This document shows, piece by piece, positions 8,633 to 17,495 of a stretch of 64,000 nucleotides of DNA. The position numbers and the translations under genes were made by a program. This DNA is from Sulfurovum riftiae (lineage in GTDB: Bacteria; Campylobacterota; Campylobacteria; Campylobacterales; Sulfurovaceae). Numbering within the stretch: position 1 is the stretch's first letter; each line of letters begins with the position of its first letter. The stretch is taken from contig NZ_LNKT01000023.1 of assembly GCF_001595645.1 (NCBI RefSeq), positions 62,001-126,000 on the forward strand, written 5' to 3'. The notes below the pieces were generated by a model. The model saw only the letters and a list, made by a program, of their open reading frames with translations, was not told the origin of the DNA and did no database searches.

Positions 8633-9133
8633 ATGAGTAATGAAACATTGGACCATCCTTTTAAACCGATCGTTTTCAAAGATACGAAAACATTGATACT
8701 CGGTTCTTTTCCCAGTATCAAATCTTTCGAGAACAATTTTTACTATGGGCATCCGCGAAACCAGTTCTGGAAGATCCTTGAAGCGGTGACAGGCTACCCT
8801 GTCAATAACCGAGACCAGAAGATTTGGCTACTCAAAGAGTGCAGACTCGGCCTTTGGGATATGATAGGCTCCTGTCAGAGAGACAATTCGCTTGATTCCT
8901 CACTCGAAGATGAGGTAGTGAATGATATCCCGGCACTGCTCTCTGCCTATCCGAGTATTGAAAAGATCGCATTCACGGGCAAGAAAGCCCAGGCACTCTT
9001 CGAGACACACTTTTCCTATCTTGAGATAGAGAGGGTCTATCTGCCATCACCATCGCCGGCGTATGCCGCTATGACATTTGAAGAAAAGGCAGTACAATAC
9101 AAGAATATGTTAGGAGATAGGAATGAGGAATGA
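8633..9133 (+). CDS. DNA-deoxyinosine (hypoxanthine) glycosylase, UDG superfamily
   Basis: Probable base-excision enzyme removing hypoxanthine, and possibly uracil, from deaminated DNA. The 166-residue protein has the UDG-fold first motif LILGSFPS (21-28), YYGHPRNQFWKIL (37-49) typical of family 6, LGLWDMIGSC, and the late loop LPSPSPAYA. An upstream in-frame ATG at 8621 exists, but GGAGG at 8623-8627 sits just before the ATG at 8633, so the later start is chosen. Family 6 rather than family 4 is a motif-level judgement. Confidence 0.83.
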   Translation: MSNETLDHPFKPIVFKDTKTLILGSFPSIKSFENNFYYGHPRNQFWKILEAVTGYPVNNRDQKIWLLKECRLGLWDMIGSCQRDNSLDSSLEDEVVNDIPALLSAYPSIEKIAFTGKKAQALFETHFSYLEIERVYLPSPSPAYAAMTFEEKAVQYKNMLGDRNEE

Positions 9134-9195
9134 ATGTCTGCATTGCTTTGCGATACTTTTATTGAATTGTATTATTATGAAACAAGGTAATTCGA

Positions 9196-9232
9196 CACTC
9201 TTCACTCTTCATTCTTCACTCTTCACTTCATC
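9196..9232 (+). repeat. Heptamer tandem array (CACTCTT-like)
   Basis: About five imperfect 7-base units of the type CACTCTT directly precede the apaH ribosome site. On the opposite strand this is the AGTGAAG-type unit also seen at 30350. Confidence 0.6.
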
Positions 9233-9244
9233 GGAGGTATCCCG

Positions 9245-10081
9245 ATGAGTGTTTGGGCAATAGGTGATATCCAGGGGTGTTACGGTGCTTTCATGCAGCT
9301 TCTCGAAGAGATCGCATTCGATCCGAAGAAGGATAGGCTCTGGCTTGTCGGTGACCTTGTAAACCGTGGTGAAGGTTCTCTCGAGACACTGGAATACATC
9401 TACAGTATCAGGGAAAGTGTCGAAGTGGTACTTGGTAACCATGATATCTCCCTGATCGCAGCCTATTACGGGTTGAAAAAATCCAATCCGACCATCGATC
9501 CTATTCTCAATTCTCCTCGTGCTGCCGAACTGATAGAGTGGCTGCGTCACCAGAAGTTCCTTCATACCGATTTTCAGCTGGGATACTGCATGGCGCATGC
9601 AGGGATCTCTCCCGAATTCGACCTGGGTATGGCGATGATGTATGCCAAACGTATCGAAGAGAAGCTGCAGAGTGAAGAGGCGGCAGCCTGGCTGAAGAAG
9701 ATGTTCAAAAGCGGTATCAACCGTTTCAACAGAGACTCCAGCAAGATCGATATAGACCGCTACATCGTCAGTGCGTTTACCCGTATGCGCTTCTGTTACA
9801 AAGACCACCGGCTCGACTTCGACCAGAAGGGGCCTCCGACGGATGAACTCAGGGAAAAGGGGTTGAAGCCCTGGTTCGAGTGCGAGAACAGACAGGATAT
9901 CGATCTGAAGATCGTTTTCGGGCACTGGTCGACACTTGGGTTTTACCAGGATGAACATGTGCTGGCACTCGATACAGGATGTGTCTGGGGCGGAAAAATG
10001 ACGGCAGCACGCATTGATGTGGAAATACCAGAGATCGTTTCTGTAAGCTGTGAAAAAGAGGGACCGGCTGCTTCAGGGTAA
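9245..10081 (+). CDS. apaH: Bis(5'-nucleosyl)-tetraphosphatase, symmetrical (ApaH)
   Basis: Hydrolyses Ap4A to two ADP; ApaH enzymes also remove Np4 caps from RNA. The 278-residue protein has the metallophosphatase motifs in order: GDIQGCY (7-13), GDLVNRGEGSLE, GNHD, MAHAGI and FGHWS. The ATG follows a strong GGAGGT site. The heptamer array lies immediately upstream. Confidence 0.95.
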   Translation: MSVWAIGDIQGCYGAFMQLLEEIAFDPKKDRLWLVGDLVNRGEGSLETLEYIYSIRESVEVVLGNHDISLIAAYYGLKKSNPTIDPILNSPRAAELIEWLRHQKFLHTDFQLGYCMAHAGISPEFDLGMAMMYAKRIEEKLQSEEAAAWLKKMFKSGINRFNRDSSKIDIDRYIVSAFTRMRFCYKDHRLDFDQKGPPTDELREKGLKPWFECENRQDIDLKIVFGHWSTLGFYQDEHVLALDTGCVWGGKMTAARIDVEIPEIVSVSCEKEGPAASG

Positions 10082-10115
10082 GCATACAAACTTCCCTGCT
10101 ATGGCAAAGACCTTG

Positions 10116-11294
10116 CTACCGGACGATATGTCCTACGAATTTTGACATATTGTCCAGGATCTTCCCGCCTTTTCTGAAACCGAGCGCGCAGGCTTCGTAG
10201 GCGTAGAAAACACCTGCCTGATAACTCAGGCCTTTCTGGTCTGTCGGAAGTTCCGTATAGGCCTGATAGACCATCTTGTGGCTGCTGTAGTCTCCTGTGA
10301 CCTGTTCGATTACACTGTTATCGGTATCGATGATGGCGACATTGCCGCCTTCTCTGCCAAAGATGGGTTTCTCCACCTGTTTCTTGCCGTTCAGCGGCTC
10401 AAAAGAGCTTTGCAGAAGAAGAGGATGGTCGGGGTAGAGGTCCCACAATATCTTGAGCATGCCTTTACTCTGAAAGAGCAGGGTGTATGCCGGGTTGAAG
10501 ATGATCGCTTTCTGGTTCTTGATGATGTTGGTCAGCAACATGGCAAGGTCGGACTCTTCCAGTGCGATATCCTCCCAGGGGATCAGTTTGAACCAGAGTT
10601 CATAATTCTCCTCATTGTAGAATATCCCTTCTTCTGCAGAAAATTCTATCTCGTCTATGTAGGCGAATTGAGTGGCATATCCCGCTTCCGTAGCGATATG
10701 CTGCAGAAGTCTGACGGTATTTTCTTCTTCCGAATTGCCTCTGATGGAGGTAAAGAGGAACTTCCACCCCTCATAGCGGCTTTCGAAGTCGGAAACATCC
10801 TCGTCGAGAGTGACAAGACGTTTGAAGTTGTCAAGCAGCGCTTCATAGAGTGCATTGAACTGTGCTGTCTCTTCCATACTGTTCTGTTTGAGTATGGCCC
10901 ACTGTACCACAGCAGTTTCAAACAGTGCGGTCGGAGTGTCTGCATTGAACTCAAGCAGTTTTATCGGTTTGCCGTCAATGCCTCCTGCAAGGTCGAATCT
11001 GCCATAGAGATGCCAGTGTACATCGTTCTCCCAGCTCTCCTTGATGAGCTCGACGAGGTTGAAGGGGATGCCGATCTCATGAAAGAGGTTGTTTTCGATG
11101 ACATGCTCGGCAGCTTCCACGAACATATCGTAGAGTGTGTTGGCAGCTTCATAGTATGCTTCCGCCTCTGCTTCTGAGATGACGACGAGTTCATCTGCAA
11201 CATAAGGGCTTTCGTCGCTGTCCGTGTGCCAGACAAATCCGAGAGATTCAAGATAGTCTGTTGAGAGGGGTGTGGTTTTCTGTAAAGCTATCAT
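10116..11294 (-). CDS. Glutathionylspermidine-synthase-family ATP-grasp protein (YgiC-like)
   Basis: A 392-residue protein of the pre-ATP-grasp/glutathionylspermidine synthase family. Visible family features are HWHLYGRFDLAGG, LLEFNADTPTALFE and the late nucleotide-binding EKPIFGREGGNV. The family ligates amines to peptide carboxylates, but the substrate of YgiC-type members is unknown and no amidase domain is fused here. It lies 3 bases after the UPF0323 lipoprotein gene on the same strand. That pairing mirrors E. coli ygiB-ygiC and suggests a cell-envelope role. Confidence 0.82.
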   Translation of the reverse strand: MIALQKTTPLSTDYLESLGFVWHTDSDESPYVADELVVISEAEAEAYYEAANTLYDMFVEAAEHVIENNLFHEIGIPFNLVELIKESWENDVHWHLYGRFDLAGGIDGKPIKLLEFNADTPTALFETAVVQWAILKQNSMEETAQFNALYEALLDNFKRLVTLDEDVSDFESRYEGWKFLFTSIRGNSEEENTVRLLQHIATEAGYATQFAYIDEIEFSAEEGIFYNEENYELWFKLIPWEDIALEESDLAMLLTNIIKNQKAIIFNPAYTLLFQSKGMLKILWDLYPDHPLLLQSSFEPLNGKKQVEKPIFGREGGNVAIIDTDNSVIEQVTGDYSSHKMVYQAYTELPTDQKGLSYQAGVFYAYEACALGFRKGGKILDNMSKFVGHIVR

Positions 11295-11297
11295 GGA

Positions 11298-11873
11298 TCA
11301 GCCGCCAAAGAAGCCGCCGCTTCTTGTAGAACTCTTTTTCCCTCCGAAAAAGCCGCTTCGCTTTGTTGTGGATTTTCTTGGTTTATTGAAACTCTTTTTG
11401 CTTCTCTGGTAGGTCTGTGGTGACTTGTAGCCTGCCTTGCGGTTGTTCTGGTAGTTCTGGTTCCCAAAGAGCTTGTTCCCGATCCAGGAACCGATCATTG
11501 CTCCGGCGATACTGGAGAGCAGTACTGAACCCAGTCCCATACCCTGAGAGACTTCAGGGTTCTGTTGTGTCAATACGGATGTACCGTTGTCGATCTTGGC
11601 TGCCTCCTCTTTGACAAGCTTGTCCATCTCCTCTTTGGTCAGGACCCTCTCTTTGCCGTCAAGCTCTTTGAGGACGATACGTGTCTCATCTGCCGGGAAT
11701 TCATCTTTGATCTTGTATTTGCCGGGAGCCGTCTCTTCAATGATGACGAAGGCACCTTTTGGCTGCTGCGCTTCCTGCTGTGTACTGCTGCTGCATCCTG
11801 TGATACCGGTTGCAAGCAGGGCGCCGAGACCTGTTGCTGCAGCAATGGTCGAAAGTCTATTGATATATTTCAT
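11298..11873 (-). CDS. UPF0323 family lipoprotein
   Basis: A 191-residue lipoprotein. The signal peptide ends in ITGC, with the lipidated Cys at position 27. A charged middle part follows, then a glycine-rich hydrophobic segment (GSVLLSSIAGAMIGSWIG), and a basic Ser/Gly/Phe-rich tail with repeated GFFGG. This matches the UPF0323 family of Campylobacterota and resembles E. coli YgiB. It is first in a two-gene operon with the YgiC-like gene. Confidence 0.85.
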   Translation of the reverse strand: MKYINRLSTIAAATGLGALLATGITGCSSSTQQEAQQPKGAFVIIEETAPGKYKIKDEFPADETRIVLKELDGKERVLTKEEMDKLVKEEAAKIDNGTSVLTQQNPEVSQGMGLGSVLLSSIAGAMIGSWIGNKLFGNQNYQNNRKAGYKSPQTYQRSKKSFNKPRKSTTKRSGFFGGKKSSTRSGGFFGG

Positions 11874-11937
11874 CTGTTGATCCTAAAGAAGATATTTTAA
11901 AAGGAATAATAGCAGAAAATTACTAAACGGAAGTGTA

Positions 11938-11961
11938 ACAGAGAGGGGAGGGTCTCTCTGT
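11938..11961 (-). terminator. Hairpin downstream of ftsZ
   Basis: ACAGAGAG (11938-11945) pairs perfectly with CTCTCTGT (11954-11961), 35 bases after the ftsZ stop. No strong U tract follows on the minus strand, so efficiency is uncertain. Confidence 0.4.
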
Positions 11962-11995
11962 CAGCATGTAAAAGGGAAGGGGGATGGAACGGATC

Positions 11996-13156
11996 TTAAT
12001 CCATCTGTTTTCTAAGGAAGGTAGGTACATCGAGAATATCTTCATTCTCTGTGTAGTCCTGACCTACCACGATCCTCTTTGTACCGAGTGTATGCAGGTT
12101 GTTCGGCTGTACCGGTTCGCTCAAAAGTGTTTTTTGTGTTGTCTTTACCGGTGTGGCTTCAGGAACACTGTTCTGGTCCTCGAACCCTGTAGCGACGATC
12201 GTGATCTTGACTTCATCGATCTCCATATTCTCATTCGTTGTGGTACCAAAGATCACATCTGCATCTTCATCTGCACTGTCATAGATGATATCCATCGCTT
12301 CACTGATACCGTTCAGTGGGTATCCCGGGTGAATATCGAAATGTACAAGTACACCCATCGCTCCGTCTATGGAAATGTTGTCAAGCAGTGGAGATTCGAT
12401 AGCCATTTTGGCCGCATCGTATGCTGCACTTGAACCCGTGCTGTACCCTGTACCCATCAGTGCCAATCCTCTGTGCCCCATGACCGTTTTCACATCGGCG
12501 AAGTCAAGGTTGATGTCGTGGTCACCGTGCGAGAGGATCACTTTTGAGATCCCGCCTACTGCCTGAGCGAGAATATCGTCTACCATTCTGAAACTCTCTT
12601 TGAGTCCCAGATTCTTCTCTACGATGGAAAGCAGTTTTTCGTTCGGTACGACAATGATGGAGTCACTCTCTCGTTTGAGCTCTTCAAGACCCTCTTTTGC
12701 CAGTTTGGTTCTTTTTCTTCCTTCGAACTTGAAAGGACTGGTCACGATGGAAACAGTAAGGGCACCTACCTCTTTTGCCGCCTGGGCGATGATAGGTGCA
12801 GCACCTGTACCTGTACCCCCGCCGAGACCTGCAGAGATAAATACGATATCGGAACCTTCAAGCATCGCTTTGATGTCTTCAAAACTCTCCAGTGCGGCTT
12901 CACGTCCTTTTTCCGGGACCATTCCTGCACCAAGACCTCTTGTCGCATTCATACCAAGCTGCATTTTGTATGGTGCCAGTGAACTGTCAAGTGCCTGTGA
13001 ATCCGTATTGGCAACAATAAGGTCGATACTGTTGATCCCCTCCTGTATCATGTGGTTGATCATGTTTCCGCCACCGCCACCTATACCGATCGCTTTGATC
13101 TTTGCTCCGTTTGTTTGACATTTTGTCTCAACGACACTTATTTCGAACTCTTCCAT
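11996..13156 (-). CDS. ftsZ: Cell division protein FtsZ
   Basis: Tubulin-like GTPase that forms the division ring. The 386-residue protein has GIGGGGGN (24-31), the tubulin signature GGGTGTG (112-118), and the C-terminal conserved peptide DVPTFLRKQ (about 376-384) that binds FtsA and other partners. The gene is 30 bases after ftsA, with a GGGAGGAAAAA ribosome site. Confidence 0.98.
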   Translation of the reverse strand: MEEFEISVVETKCQTNGAKIKAIGIGGGGGNMINHMIQEGINSIDLIVANTDSQALDSSLAPYKMQLGMNATRGLGAGMVPEKGREAALESFEDIKAMLEGSDIVFISAGLGGGTGTGAAPIIAQAAKEVGALTVSIVTSPFKFEGRKRTKLAKEGLEELKRESDSIIVVPNEKLLSIVEKNLGLKESFRMVDDILAQAVGGISKVILSHGDHDINLDFADVKTVMGHRGLALMGTGYSTGSSAAYDAAKMAIESPLLDNISIDGAMGVLVHFDIHPGYPLNGISEAMDIIYDSADEDADVIFGTTTNENMEIDEVKITIVATGFEDQNSVPEATPVKTTQKTLLSEPVQPNNLHTLGTKRIVVGQDYTENEDILDVPTFLRKQMD

Positions 13157-13186
13157 TTTTTCCTCCCTTTTTGTAATGTGTATATC

Positions 13187-14566
13187 CTAAAAAAGCTGTT
13201 TGGCCCAGTTGGTCAGCTTCTTGATCGGGTTTTGCTTGTCAGCTCCGATATCCGGCAAGTCATCAAAGATGATATTGTCAGACTCTGTTTCCGCATCTTC
13301 TTTCTGTTTTTTCTCTTCACGTTTGACTTCCGTCTCCTTGACCGTATTGCCGATCTTGATATCGCCAAGATCATCCGTACGTACGTCTTTGGAGTGCAGA
13401 AGCTCCTGCTGGAAATCGATCTCATACTGCGTATGTTCCCCTGCTTTGTAGAGCAGCAGACCGATCACGGTTGCATAAGCCGGATCTTTCAGTTCATCGA
13501 AGAGGCCATCTATCTCCCTTGGCTTTCCGATACGTACCGGAAGGGCAGGGAAGATGGATTGGGCCAACTCTCTGATACCTTTGAGTTTGGTCATTCCTCC
13601 TGTCAGAATGATACCTGCGCCGATCTGCTCTTTGAGAGCGGACTTGTCCAGTGACTTGGCGAGGATCATGAGTGCCTCTTCGACACGTGCGAAGATAACG
13701 GAATGTACAATTTCAAGAGAGACACCGTTGCGGTTCTCCTCATCGCCTATAATAGGCAGTTCAATGATCTCGTTACTTGTCTCTACAAGGTTCCCGTGGC
13801 GTATCTTGACATTCTCCGCGATCTGAAGTGGTGTATGCAGTGCCATGGAGAGGTCGTTGGTGATGTGGTTGGAACCCACACCGAGGAAGTCGTTGTAGCG
13901 AATGGAGTTCCCGACATGGATAACGAGGTTGCTTGTCTGTCCGCCAAGGTCTATGACCGCGACACCGAGCTCTTTCTCATCCTCATCCATGGTCGCAATG
14001 GCAGAAGCGTAGCCGCTCAGTACGATACCGTCTATTTCTACACCGGCAGAACGTACAGCCTTCTTGAGATTGGAAAGGTTGGATTTCTGTGTCATGATGA
14101 TATTGACATCCACTTCCATACGGCTGGCATTCATGCCGAAAGGATCTTCGATAAAATCCTGGTCATCGACCCTGAAGTTGTAAGGGAGCACATGGACCAC
14201 TTCGTACTCATTGGGTACGTTGGCATTGTAGAGGGCGGTCTGCATGACTCGGTTGATCTCTTTGATGGAGATATCTTTATGGGGGATATTGACGATACCC
14301 GTGGAGTTCAGGCTCTTTGCATAGGCGTTGGAGATGGAGACGGTCGCTGAAGTGATATTGCTTCCGGCGATGCGTTTGGCATCGTTGATGGCTTTCTTGA
14401 TGGAACGGGAAGCAAGTTCGATATTGGTGATGGCACCTTTTTTGATACCCTGAGATTTGGCGATGCCGTGACCCTGTACCTGCAGTTTCCCTTCGTCGTC
14501 AATTTCAGCTATGATTGCACATACTTTAGTCGAGCCGATGTCTATAGCTAAAATCGTATCACTCAA
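13187..14566 (-). CDS. ftsA: Cell division protein FtsA
   Basis: Actin-like ATPase that tethers FtsZ to the membrane and recruits later division proteins. The 459-residue protein has the phosphate-1 loop DIGSTK (9-14), the 1C domain, phosphate-2 VIDLGGQTSN, GGMTKLKGI, and a C-terminal amphipathic helix (KKLTNWAKQLF) for membrane binding. An extra charged linker of about 60 residues precedes that helix. Its ATG overlaps the ppiD stop in an ATGA arrangement. Confidence 0.97.
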   Translation of the reverse strand: MSDTILAIDIGSTKVCAIIAEIDDEGKLQVQGHGIAKSQGIKKGAITNIELASRSIKKAINDAKRIAGSNITSATVSISNAYAKSLNSTGIVNIPHKDISIKEINRVMQTALYNANVPNEYEVVHVLPYNFRVDDQDFIEDPFGMNASRMEVDVNIIMTQKSNLSNLKKAVRSAGVEIDGIVLSGYASAIATMDEDEKELGVAVIDLGGQTSNLVIHVGNSIRYNDFLGVGSNHITNDLSMALHTPLQIAENVKIRHGNLVETSNEIIELPIIGDEENRNGVSLEIVHSVIFARVEEALMILAKSLDKSALKEQIGAGIILTGGMTKLKGIRELAQSIFPALPVRIGKPREIDGLFDELKDPAYATVIGLLLYKAGEHTQYEIDFQQELLHSKDVRTDDLGDIKIGNTVKETEVKREEKKQKEDAETESDNIIFDDLPDIGADKQNPIKKLTNWAKQLF

Positions 14567-16038
14567 TTTGTAAGTCCTCCCATGTAAACTTCCGTAGGAT
14601 ATTTCGCATCCAGCATCTTGATGAGGTTGCTTTCAAATGTGCTGTTCTTCATTTGATTGACAGTTTGTTTTACAAAATCAGTCCTGTTCTGGTCCGCTTC
14701 CAGGAACTTCTGCTCCATAATTTTGTAAACTACTACTTTATCCGATACGCTTATAATACCCTTTTCTTTTGAAGATGTAAAGAGTTTTTGCAAAAATTGT
14801 AAACTTTCTTGTGAATTTAACATTTTCAGGTTGTCATTTTTCTCCAAAGTAACAAAATCGGATACTGTCGCATTGCTCTCTTCAAGTGCTGAGAGTGTAC
14901 TCTCAGCCAGTTTGAGCAGTGCCTCTTTTTGCGCCTGTGCCATGTAAAGTTTTGTCACTTCCGCTTTGGCCTCTTCGAAAGTCATCGGGGCAGGTTCGAC
15001 AACCGCTTCTATTTTGACCGTTGCATAGCGGTCTCCGACCACTTTCGGTTTGACGATATCACCGTTGTTTTTTGCCAGGACATCTTCCCAGAGTTCTTTG
15101 GAAAGTGTACTGTCATTGACCGGGAGTGTTACGGTCTCCATACTTTCGATCTTCCCTTTCTTGAAAGCGATATACTGCTTCTGTGCCGCTTTCTTGCTCT
15201 TCTTGATCCTGAGGTCTTTTTCGGCCTGTGCTTTGGCTTCATCGAAGAGAAGCTGTTTTCCCGTCGCATCGGTATAGTTGAATGAGTTGGCATCGTAGAA
15301 TGTCTTGATCTCTTCTTCGGTGACCTCGGTACCATCTGTCGCTGTCCAGACAATGGAGAGCTTGTACATTCTCGGTGTCATGAAGTTCTCTTTCTGTGTC
15401 TCCCAGAATGCTTTGAGTTTGCTTTCATCAACCGTGACATTGACATCATTGCTCCCCAGGACCTTGTACATGAGTTTGTCGGCGGCGTTCATGGCTGCGG
15501 AGAAGGTCTCTATTTCAAGGGGAAGTGCCTCCGTATGCAGGAGCTCAAGCGTTTTTCTGATCGTGATCTCATCTCTGAGTGTCGCTTCGAAGGTTTTTGC
15601 CTTGAGTCTCTGGCTTCTAAGGTAGGCATTGTAGATCTCTTTGTTGAAGACACCGTCCTTCTGGAAAGAGCGGATACCTTCAAGTGTATCTGCCACCTCT
15701 TTGTCTGAAACGACGATACCCATATCCTGGGCGAAGTTCAGCAGTTTCGCCTGTACTTCGAGCTGTGAGAACGCCTGCTGTACCAGACCCATCTCTTTGG
15801 CTTTCTTCTCATCGAGTTTGCCCTGCAGCATTTTATTGTACTGGCCGTAAAGGTTACTGTAGACCATATTGAGCTGGGACTGTTTGATCTCGACATTCCC
15901 AACTTTGGCGACATTGCCCGCTTTTGAACCGAAATCATACGTTCCCCAACCCACAAAACCTGCACCGATAAACGCAATGGTTGCTACCCATATGGTCCAT
16001 ACGAGATATTTATTGTGCTTTTGCATCCAACTAATCAT
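14563..16038 (-). CDS. ppiD: Membrane-anchored SurA/PpiD-type periplasmic chaperone
   Basis: A 491-residue protein with one N-terminal membrane segment (about 13-33) and a long periplasmic part. It has the SurA N-terminal chaperone region (about 35-170), a central divergent parvulin-like region, and a helical C-terminus. A periplasmic folding helper for newly exported proteins is expected. It is first in a ppiD-ftsA-ftsZ operon, matching H. pylori order. The parvulin core is weak by eye, so isomerase activity is not certain. Confidence 0.85.
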   Translation of the reverse strand: MISWMQKHNKYLVWTIWVATIAFIGAGFVGWGTYDFGSKAGNVAKVGNVEIKQSQLNMVYSNLYGQYNKMLQGKLDEKKAKEMGLVQQAFSQLEVQAKLLNFAQDMGIVVSDKEVADTLEGIRSFQKDGVFNKEIYNAYLRSQRLKAKTFEATLRDEITIRKTLELLHTEALPLEIETFSAAMNAADKLMYKVLGSNDVNVTVDESKLKAFWETQKENFMTPRMYKLSIVWTATDGTEVTEEEIKTFYDANSFNYTDATGKQLLFDEAKAQAEKDLRIKKSKKAAQKQYIAFKKGKIESMETVTLPVNDSTLSKELWEDVLAKNNGDIVKPKVVGDRYATVKIEAVVEPAPMTFEEAKAEVTKLYMAQAQKEALLKLAESTLSALEESNATVSDFVTLEKNDNLKMLNSQESLQFLQKLFTSSKEKGIISVSDKVVVYKIMEQKFLEADQNRTDFVKQTVNQMKNSTFESNLIKMLDAKYPTEVYMGGLTN

Positions 16039-16067
16039 ACTTCATCTACCTTCTATCGAAAAATTTG

Positions 16068-16073
16068 TATAAT
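16068..16073 (+). promoter_or_regulatory. -10 box (TATAAT) for bioA
   Basis: TATAAT in a T-rich context, 73 bases before the bioA ATG, in the 107-base divergent gap between ppiD and bioA. Confidence 0.4.
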
Positions 16074-16145
16074 ATTTTACCCAAATAAGCTTGTGATATT
16101 ACATGATATGGTAAATCTTCAGGAATGAAAACAGAGAGGTAAAGA

Positions 16146-17456
16146 ATGATCGATAACAATACAATGATGCAGCGTGACCTTGAAGTGATCTGGCACCCCT
16201 GTACGCAGATGAAAGATCATGAGACACTGCCTTTGATCCCTATAAAATCCGGCAAAGGGGTATATCTCTACGATTTTGAGGGAAACAGCTATATCGATGC
16301 TGTGAGTTCATGGTGGGTCAACCTCTTCGGCCATGCCAACCCGTTTATCAATGCGCGTGTCAAAGCACAGATTGACACCCTTGAACATGTACTGCTGGCA
16401 GGCTTTACCCATGAACCGGCGGTAGAGCTTGCACACAGGCTTGTAAACCTTACCCCCGAAAAGTTGAAAAAGGTCTTCTATGTGGACAATGGTTCGAGTG
16501 CGGTGGAAGCGGCACTGAAGATGAGTTACCACTACCATCTCAACCGCGGAAAGAAAAAAGCCCTTTTTCTCTCTTTAACGAACTCCTATCATGGTGAGAC
16601 CCTTGGTGCTTTGGCGGTAGGGGATGTGTCGCTTTACAAAGAGACCTACGAACCGCTGCTTATTGCCAATCAGCAGGTGCCTGTACCCAAAGACCAGAGT
16701 ATCGAAGCGGCAAGGGAAGCCTTGAAGGTATTGGAGGAGGTGCTTGAAGAGAAAGCAGGTGAGATCGCCGCATTGATCCTCGAACCATTGATACAGGGTG
16801 CCGGTGGCATGCATATGTACCATGCCGAGTATCTATCCGGTGCCAGGGCATTGACTGAAGCGTACGACGTCCACCTCATTGCCGATGAGATCATGACAGG
16901 TTTCGGGCGTACGGGGAAGATGTTCGCCTGTGAGCATGCCGATATTTCTCCTGATTTCATGACACTCTCAAAAGGTCTGACCGGGGGATATCTTCCCCTT
17001 TCCGTCGTGATGACGACCGATGAGGTCTACAGTGCATTCTATTGTGACTACAATGAGTACAAGGCTTTTTTGCATTCGCACAGCTATACGGGCAATCCGC
17101 TTGCCTGTTCTGCCGCATTGGCGACACTGGAGATCTTCGAGAAGGAAGATATTTTGGCACAGAACAGCCAAAAGGCACTGTATATTGAAAAGAGACTGCA
17201 GCGGTTCATGGCACTTCCCAATGTCAAAGGGGTCAGACAGCAGGGGATGGTGACAGCGATTGAACTTCAGGGCTACGATGCCGAAGAACGTATCGGACTG
17301 AAGATCTACGAATATGCCTTGACACAGGGGGTATTGCTCCGCCCGCTGGGGAATGTGATCTATTTCATGCCGCCCTATATCATCAGTGAAGAGGAGATCG
17401 ACAAAATGATGGATGTTGCCTATGAGGGGATCAGGAAATTAGAAATTAGAAATTAG
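16146..17456 (+). CDS. bioA: Adenosylmethionine-8-amino-7-oxononanoate aminotransferase
   Basis: PLP enzyme of biotin synthesis that makes 7,8-diaminopelargonate using SAM as amino donor. The 436-residue class III aminotransferase has WHPCTQM (16-22), SSWWVNLFGH, DNGSSAVEAALK, LIADEIMTGFGRTG, and the PLP lysine in TLSKGLTGG (Lys 276). These motifs fit BioA better than other class III enzymes. It is divergent from ppiD-ftsA-ftsZ, as in Helicobacter. The last residues (KLEIRN) are encoded by a heptamer repeat array. Confidence 0.95.
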   Translation: MIDNNTMMQRDLEVIWHPCTQMKDHETLPLIPIKSGKGVYLYDFEGNSYIDAVSSWWVNLFGHANPFINARVKAQIDTLEHVLLAGFTHEPAVELAHRLVNLTPEKLKKVFYVDNGSSAVEAALKMSYHYHLNRGKKKALFLSLTNSYHGETLGALAVGDVSLYKETYEPLLIANQQVPVPKDQSIEAAREALKVLEEVLEEKAGEIAALILEPLIQGAGGMHMYHAEYLSGARALTEAYDVHLIADEIMTGFGRTGKMFACEHADISPDFMTLSKGLTGGYLPLSVVMTTDEVYSAFYCDYNEYKAFLHSHSYTGNPLACSAALATLEIFEKEDILAQNSQKALYIEKRLQRFMALPNVKGVRQQGMVTAIELQGYDAEERIGLKIYEYALTQGVLLRPLGNVIYFMPPYIISEEEIDKMMDVAYEGIRKLEIRN

Positions 17457-17468
17457 AAATTAGAAATT
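17435..17468 (+). repeat. Heptamer tandem array (AATTAGA unit) running into bioA
   Basis: About 4.5 near-perfect copies of a 7-base AATTAGA-type unit. The array begins inside the last codons of bioA, supplies its stop, and ends before the convergent Sel1 gene. The same unit recurs at 20125-20153. Confidence 0.75.
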
Positions 17469-17495
17469 CTGGGGTGAGAATCAACGCACTCCAAG

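Noticed and set aside
7977-8648. 223-residue minus-strand frame across the DUF4149 gene and composite repeat
   Set aside because: Partly made of repeat sequence and otherwise a shadow of the DUF4149 gene.
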